Shown in pieces: positions 8,901 through 10,261 of a stretch of 10,261 nucleotides of DNA. The stretch lies in assembly GCA_001584585.1 (NCBI GenBank), contig LSYV01000048.1, positions 1,030,381 to 1,040,641 of the forward strand, written 5' to 3'. Origin of the DNA: Gonium pectorale (taxonomy: Eukaryota; Chlorophyta; Chlorophyceae; Chlamydomonadales; Volvocaceae). Position 1 is the first letter of the stretch, and each line of letters opens with the position of its first letter. A program made the position numbers and the translations under genes. Under the pieces are notes generated by a model. The model was not told where the DNA came from. It did no database searches and saw only the letters and a program-made list of their open reading frames with translations.

Positions 8901-10261
8901 GCAGCAGTCAACAGCACCGGCAACGCCCTGGGCTTCCCTGCCTTTGAACACCGCGCCCTGCCCTGCCCTCGCCAGCCGCTCAGCCCACCCGGTGCCGCCG
9001 CCGCCAGCCGTGTCCTGGGCGTCAGCGTTTCTCTCATCAAGGTCGGACGAGGAGGCTGCCCCGGCCCCATTCTCGCAACTCTCTTTCTGGTCCCCCCGCT
9101 TCGGCATCCGCATCCGCTGCTGGCGCTTCCGCCACACAATGAGCGCCGCCACAGCCGCAAGCGCCGCCCCTGACAGGATGGGTTGTAGGGTGGGAGACAA
9201 GGAACTGAACAATAACGAGCTGGGCGCCAGTAGCGTTTGTCCCGTCCGGCGGCCAAGCCGGTCCTTGACTCGTTTCGCAGGCTCCAGAAAGTGTCGGCGA
9301 TTCGAAAGTCTAGCAGCCACCAGGTGTGTGCCACCGTTTCCGGCGGCGTCCGCGTCGATGGCTGAGTTGCGTACAGCTAGGTAGTATCGTCTAAGCGTGG
9401 CTCCACGTGCAAGCCCACGCATTCATTAGAGCTACCCCAGTGCAGTCCCTCGCGCGGGCCTTCCCTGGCTCAGCGGGGCCCAAGGGGATGCAATGCGCCA
9501 CGGTACGGCCTTTGCGTACAGCAGAATCAAGGGCGCGCATACACCGATGGGGAGCCGGTGCACAACATACACCCCACCCGCCGCTGGTCGGCCGGAGCCC
9601 GCTGTGCGCCCAACCGACCCACCTCCGCCAGCCGCGCCGCCAACTACTGCGCCCATGGGCACCCCGCCGCCGCCTCCACCCGAGCTCACGGCTGCCGGGG
9701 CCTGAGGCTGCGCAGCGACCGCGCTCAGTGGAGGCGGCCGCGATGACGACCTCGCCCGCGGCGGCGGCGGCAGCGCCCCGTACGCGTAGGAGTTGATGCA
9801 CCCGAAGGTGCCCAAGTCCTCGATGCACTGCTGCGTCATCTCCTCGTAGCAGCCGTAGCTGGTGTTGCGCAGGTGCACGCCGTACCCCAGGGGAATCTGC
9901 GCACGCGGAGTGCGGAAACACACGCGTGGTGGGTCGGGGTGGGTCGGGATGGGGTGGGTCGGGGTGAGGGCTGCGCGCATGGCGGGAGCTCGGTGCAGCG
10001 TTACTGCGGGCCAAGCGCCCAGTCAGCCGCCTCCCTGCTCTGCTACCGGGGACCGGCGGCACTGCGTGGCACGGCGTGCGGGGATTAGGATCCCAGCGCG
10101 GGCGCACGCGCACGGTGTGCGTGGGCCGACATGAAGCCGCCCCGCAGCCAGATGACGCGCACTACCCCCCCCCCCCTCCTCGCCGTACCACCCGACCCGA
10201 CGCGCTACTTGTTCGTTCTCCGCCGTGTCGTAGTGTCGGTCGTCGTACTTAACACCAACGT
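2995..10261 (-). CDS. Receptor-like TKL-type protein kinase, multi-exon, 5' end outside window
   Basis: This gene encodes a predicted membrane-anchored Ser/Thr kinase that would move phosphate from ATP to protein Ser/Thr in response to something sensed outside the membrane. At least 14 exons join with matching phase: 10209-10261, 9623-9896, 8752-9169 (3' end uncertain), 8372-8574, 7847-8115, 7132-7614, 6098-6177, 5720-5771, 5241-5306, 5028-5046, 4665-4709, 4410-4465, 4054-4082 and 3160-3319. The spliced protein reads: cysteine-bearing ectodomain, one transmembrane helix, basic stop-transfer, Ala/Gly/Ser-rich linker, then a kinase domain of roughly 350 residues, against about 260-270 normally. 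The excess is an N-lobe insert. Motifs seen are GKGAFGRV, VAVK, QEVEVL, HRDLKPGN, DFGLSR, MAPE, DVYSFGVLLW and an ERRP arginine. TKL/Raf-like membership is inferred from the subdomain IX and XI wording. The substrate and ligand are unknown. Both the N terminus and the exact stop are unresolved. Confidence 0.87.
3011..3035. repeat. Inverted repeat GTGCAGT...ACTGCAC
   Basis: Perfect 7-bp arms with an 11-nt loop, in the tail region of the kinase gene. It is the first of three close hairpins. Confidence 0.7.
3046..3059. repeat. Palindrome CAGGTG-TG-CACCTG
   Basis: Perfect 6-bp arms around TG, 10 bp after the previous inverted repeat. CAGGTG is also a good splice donor context on either strand, but no supported exon uses it. 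Confidence 0.6.
3083..3121. repeat. Extended imperfect palindrome around GTACGT
   Basis: CGCCGTACGT at 3083-3092 and ACGTACGGCG at 3112-3121 are perfect 10-bp arms. The inner part AAACGT...ACATTT also pairs with one mismatch after a single-base bulge, giving one hairpin of about 39 nt. Confidence 0.75.
3160..3319 (-). CDS. Exon 14: end of the kinase C-lobe
   Basis: The acceptor is CCCATCCCAG. The exon starts with the last base of an Arg codon and reads VTMLKARPPLEDVPPDRLPP, then KLARLLRGCWDGEPERRPAA and AELVKELLLVQEQ. CW and the ERRP arginine are the invariant subdomain XI features. The kinase domain ends here. Codon use is excellent up to CAG at 3160 and then collapses, and the next bases, GTGCGG, make a good donor, so another short exon may follow. 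If unspliced, the frame stays open to TAA at 2995. Confidence 0.9.
3320..4053 (-). other. Large intron with less GC-rich island
   Basis: The intron between exons 13 and 14 is 734 nt. Its middle (about 3420-3790) is clearly less GC-rich than the surroundings and carries protein-like reading frames on both strands. On the minus strand one frame contains MMYPKPHPTTPFTDAQHVG, then a TGA, then VEVLKVAYNSIKTAVTSTLE. On the plus strand a frame ends GLDGVVGDLENFDASNE at TGA 3531-3533, with TGTAA at 3771. A perfect palindrome (CTGATT-GT-AATCAG) covers 3766-3779. None is needed for the kinase. Confidence 0.55.
4054..4082 (-). CDS. Exon 13: 29-nt microexon (GLQMVIIAVR)
   Basis: A 29-nt exon lies between acceptor CGCGCGCAG and donor AG|GTGGGC. 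It encodes GLQMVIIAV and two bases of Arg. The position matches the 'G-x-P/Q-x-x-V-x-x-A-V' helix that follows RPWE in plant and algal TKL kinases. Phase 0 in and 2 out agree with both neighbours. Confidence 0.88.
4388..4401. repeat. Poly-C tract (14), G-run beside donor
   Basis: A run of 14 C on the plus strand, so 14 G in the pre-mRNA, starting 8 nt after the exon 12 donor. Confidence 0.9.
4410..4465 (-). CDS. Exon 12: kinase C-lobe (VYSFGVLLWAML)
   Basis: The exon is 56 nt, acceptor CGCCCCGCAG, donor GAG|GTACGG. It reads VYSFGVLLWAMLSGKRPWE, the alpha-F helix and the tryptophan-containing RPWE that follows it, a strong TKL signature. The donor is followed after a few bases by a run of 14 G on the coding strand. 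Confidence 0.94.
4665..4709 (-). CDS. Exon 11: kinase subdomain VIII-IX
   Basis: The exon is 45 nt, acceptor GCCGATGCAG, donor GACG|GTGGGT, phase 1 in and out. It reads ELYSVTNNVVTHKVD once the split Glu codon is restored. VTHKVD followed by VYSFGVLLW of exon 12 is the typical subdomain IX pattern of TKL and receptor-like kinases, including the invariant Asp of DVYSFG. Confidence 0.92.
4922..4944. repeat. GGCAGC tandem repeat in intron
   Basis: Almost four copies of GGCAGC inside the intron between exons 10 and 11. If translated it would give Gly-Ser, but both flanking exons fit the kinase without it. Confidence 0.9.
4957..4986. repeat. CCGT tetranucleotide repeat in intron
   Basis: Imperfect repeats of CCGT with CCGCC and CCAT variants, in the same intron as the GGCAGC repeat. 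On the kinase coding strand it is a G-rich (ACGG) run. Confidence 0.85.
5028..5046 (-). CDS. Exon 10: 19-nt microexon (PEFMAP)
   Basis: A 19-nt exon lies between acceptor CTGTCGGCAG and donor GG|GTGAGC. It encodes only PEFMAP plus one base. That G joins AG at the start of exon 11 to form the Glu codon of MAPE, the conserved APE motif of subdomain VIII. Without it the activation segment would lack its P+1 anchor, so it should be constitutive. Confidence 0.92.
5241..5306 (-). CDS. Exon 9: DFG motif and activation loop
   Basis: The exon is exactly 66 nt (22 codons), with acceptor CGTGCGCAG and donor ACG|GTGAGC, phase 0 on both sides. It reads DFGLSRLRTTVAAVTQ then NVEVGT. The DFG aspartate binds magnesium. 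The loop contains several Thr residues that could be phosphorylated. It runs straight into PEFMAPE of the next two exons. Confidence 0.94.
5383..5486. repeat. 19-bp direct repeat pair flanking the 11-bp array
   Basis: CGTTTGGGCGCATGTGTGT occurs at 5383-5401 and again, identical, at 5468-5486, a spacing of 85 bp. The core TTGGGCGCATGT is also found at about 6656-6667 in another intron of the gene, so it may be a dispersed element fragment. Confidence 0.9.
5431..5466. repeat. 11-bp tandem repeat (CAGGCTGCAAA)
   Basis: Three perfect copies of CAGGCTGCAAA plus a partial CAG, inside the intron between exons 8 and 9. It sits exactly between two copies of a 19-bp direct repeat. Confidence 0.95.
5566..5586. 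repeat. CAGC tetranucleotide repeat
   Basis: Five copies of CAGC in the intron between exons 8 and 9. It has no visible role. Confidence 0.85.
5720..5771 (-). CDS. Exon 8: kinase subdomain VIb-VII (GNVLV)
   Basis: The 52-nt exon has acceptor GTACGACAG and donor TCG|GTAAGG. Its first base completes the glycine of HRDLKPGN. It then reads NVLVNNPGTPQMVAKLS, including the magnesium-binding asparagine, and stops immediately before DFG. An in-frame serine codon ends at the acceptor, so SNVLV is also readable, but the phase supports GNVLV. Confidence 0.93.
6098..6177 (-). CDS. Exon 7: kinase catalytic loop (HRDLKP)
   Basis: The 80-nt exon lies between acceptor GGGCCGCAG and donor GGG|GTGAGA. It reads VLSIALDIARGLEYLHPTVV then HRDLKP plus two bases of a Gly codon. 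HRD aspartate and DLK lysine, the catalytic base and phosphate-binding residue, are both intact. It follows LLPMDQ of exon 6 without a gap in the kinase pattern. Confidence 0.94.
6178..7131 (-). other. Longest intron of the kinase gene
   Basis: This 954-nt intron lies between exons 6 and 7, donor CAG|GTGTGC and acceptor GGGCCGCAG. The two flanking exons join at MDQ-VLSIAL with no missing kinase residues. The interior is more AT-rich than the exons, with ATATATAG at about 6296-6303 and scattered GTAC words. I see no coding exon or element in it. Confidence 0.65.
7132..7614 (-). CDS. Exon 6: kinase N-lobe with VAVK lysine, insert and alpha-C helix
   Basis: This is the longest kinase exon (483 nt, phase 0 in and out, donor CAG|GTGTGC). 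It carries the catalytic lysine in RLVAVKLLLDD, then an insert of about 50-60 residues rich in Gly, Ala and Gln (SAATDGGNGAAMAAAGG, then QQQQ). The alpha-C helix follows in LTQEVEVLGRCQHPNVVTLL, whose first E of EVEV should pair with the lysine. The hinge region is RVCLVLERCDTSLDKLLYG and the exon ends LLPMDQ. The acceptor used here is an uncommon GAG at 7615. Using the TAG at 7619 instead would add 4 nt and require the alternative exon 5 donor. Confidence 0.88.
7847..8115 (-). CDS. Exon 5: linker end and kinase glycine-rich loop
   Basis: The acceptor is CTCATTGCAG and the donor CAG|GTGCGG; 269 nt. The phase matches exon 4 exactly, with the split codon GGC. The first two thirds is a Pro/Ala linker. 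The last third reads AEVALLPGVLGKGAFGRVVE and then GRYQ, which is kinase subdomain I with the consensus GxGxFGxV nucleotide-binding loop. A weaker alternative donor, AG|GTACCA, lies 6 nt earlier and would pair with the TAG acceptor at 7619. Confidence 0.87.
8372..8574 (-). CDS. Exon 4: low-complexity cytoplasmic linker
   Basis: The acceptor is GACGTGCAG and the donor GCG|GTGAGG; 203 nt, phase 2 in and phase 1 out. It encodes EEAGRVAVGNAANSSSGPAS, then SEGGSWYTAATRSAASGS and PVAVLRLTHVSSSGPSS. Third positions are strongly G/C. The Ser/Thr/Gly-rich make-up suggests a flexible juxtamembrane segment. A TAG acceptor at 8549 would shorten it by 26 nt but needs a different upstream donor phase. Confidence 0.7.
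8645..8735 (-). CDS. Possible additional or alternative linker exon
   Basis: This is a 91-nt candidate between acceptor GGGGATGCAG and donor CA|GTGCCA. It encodes RVTDSSGGAAARHVGP followed by VVCTAAKSGRAQP, with mostly G/C third positions, unlike the competing frame. Its phases (1 in, 2 out) match a donor at 8918 upstream and the acceptor at 8575 downstream; the downstream intron would be only 70 nt. It is either a real exon that replaces the end of exon 3, an alternative exon, or part of one 177-nt intron. Sequence alone does not settle this. Confidence 0.35.
8752..9169 (-). CDS. Exon 3: second half of TM helix, stop-transfer and juxtamembrane linker
   Basis: The acceptor CCCATCCTGTCAG at 9170 leaves two bases that complete a Gly codon with exon 2. 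The exon then reads AALAAVAALIVW followed by RKRQQRMRMPKRGDQK, a clear single-pass helix with a basic cytoplasmic stop-transfer. An acidic/Gly linker follows (SSSDLDERNADAQD, GGGGTGWAERLARAGQ). The 3' end is uncertain. A single intron 8575-8751 with donor CG|GTGCGT fits the phase exactly and is used here. Codon use is poor between about 8752 and 8918, so the exon may instead end at 8918 (donor G|GTGCTG), with an extra small exon at 8645-8735. Confidence 0.68.
9623..9896 (-). CDS. Exon 2: cysteine-bearing ectodomain and first half of the TM helix
   Basis: The acceptor is GTGCGCAG and the donor is GGAG|GTGGGT; length is 274 nt, phase 0 in and phase 1 out. The exon opens IPLGYGVHLRNTSYGCYEE, then has two more cysteines in QQCIEDLGTFGCINSYAYGA. 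The cysteines are spaced C-x7-C-x8-C. NTS is a potential N-glycosylation site. A Pro/Ala/Ser stretch follows, then a glycine run and VPMGAVVGGAAGG. That last piece is only half a membrane helix; it is completed by the next exon, giving VVGGAAGGGAALAAVAALIV. I do not recognise the ectodomain family. Its Pro/Ser/Gly-rich stalk before the membrane is typical of algal surface proteins. Confidence 0.8.
9928..9968. repeat. GGGTC/GGGGT-rich imperfect repeat in intron
   Basis: Plus-strand repeats of GGGTCGGGGT type with many GGG and GGGG runs, close to the acceptor end of the intron before exon 2. The plus strand could form a G-quadruplex; on the pre-mRNA it is C-rich and serves as the pyrimidine-rich stretch ahead of the acceptor. 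Confidence 0.8.
10165..10176. repeat. Poly-C tract (12), G-run near donor
   Basis: A run of 12 C on the plus strand, read as 12 G in the kinase pre-mRNA, about 32 nt after the donor of exon 1. Confidence 0.9.
10209..10261 (-). CDS. Exon 1 seen (partial): ectodomain
   Basis: This is the 3' end of an exon that continues past the right edge. The frame beginning with codon GTT at 10259 reads VGVKYDDRHYDTAENEQ, acidic and polar. It ends on codon CAA before donor GTAGCG, in phase 0, which agrees with the phase-0 start of the next exon. One of the other two frames meets TAA almost at once and the other meets TAG right at the donor. With so few residues the call rests mainly on phase and position; a donor a few bases away is possible. 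Confidence 0.55.

Noticed and set aside
8377..9384. Plus-strand 335-codon frame
   Set aside because: It is antisense to the TM and linker exons and has no recognisable domain.
9190..9422. Open frame upstream of the TM exon (LLAPSSLLFSSLSPTLQPILS) as the true TM start
   Set aside because: The splice from GGAG|GTGGGT to TGTCAG joins in phase and completes a typical Gly/Ala-rich helix, while the upstream frame has poor codon use.
1..10261. Bacterial features, CRISPR arrays, tRNA or rRNA genes
   Set aside because: No regularly spaced repeats with spacers, no rRNA-like blocks and no tRNA cloverleaf were seen. Intron structure and codon use point to a eukaryote.

Overview
The window looks like nuclear DNA of a GC-rich, intron-rich green alga of the Chlamydomonas/Volvox (volvocine) type. 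The evidence is the very high GC content, coding stretches with mostly G or C at the third codon position, many short exons with GTGAG/GTGGG/GTAAG-type donors and GCAG-type acceptors, and many simple repeats. There is no sign of bacterial operons, ribosome binding sites or CRISPR arrays.

One gene dominates. It lies on the minus strand from beyond the right edge (10261) down to about 3160, with the true stop at 2995 or a little further down. I rebuilt at least 14 exons by matching splice sites, codon phase and protein-kinase motifs. In transcript order they encode: part of an extracellular region with three cysteines (exons 1-2); one membrane-spanning helix assembled across an intron (exons 2-3); a low-complexity cytoplasmic linker (exons 3-5); and a complete Ser/Thr kinase domain of the tyrosine-kinase-like (TKL/Raf-like) type (exons 5-14). 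All the usual catalytic motifs are present: glycine loop, VAVK lysine, alpha-C glutamate, HRDLKPGN, DFG, MAPE and the C-lobe arginine. The product is predicted to be an active receptor-like kinase at a membrane. The N terminus is outside the window.

The core of the gene is cut unusually finely, with exons of 19 and 29 nt, and almost every donor is followed by a G-rich run on the coding strand. The 734-nt intron before the last kinase exon holds a less GC-rich island with short broken reading frames on both strands, possibly a relic insertion. The transcript end region (3000-3125) has three closely spaced inverted repeats.

From about 96 to 2878 I see no gene I can support. There is long proline/arginine-rich open sequence of the kind expected by chance in GC-rich DNA, a TATA-like site and a hairpin. 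At the extreme left edge a short minus-strand open frame contains an LDGTW motif reminiscent of DTW-domain tRNA-modifying enzymes. This is a weak call on a fragment.
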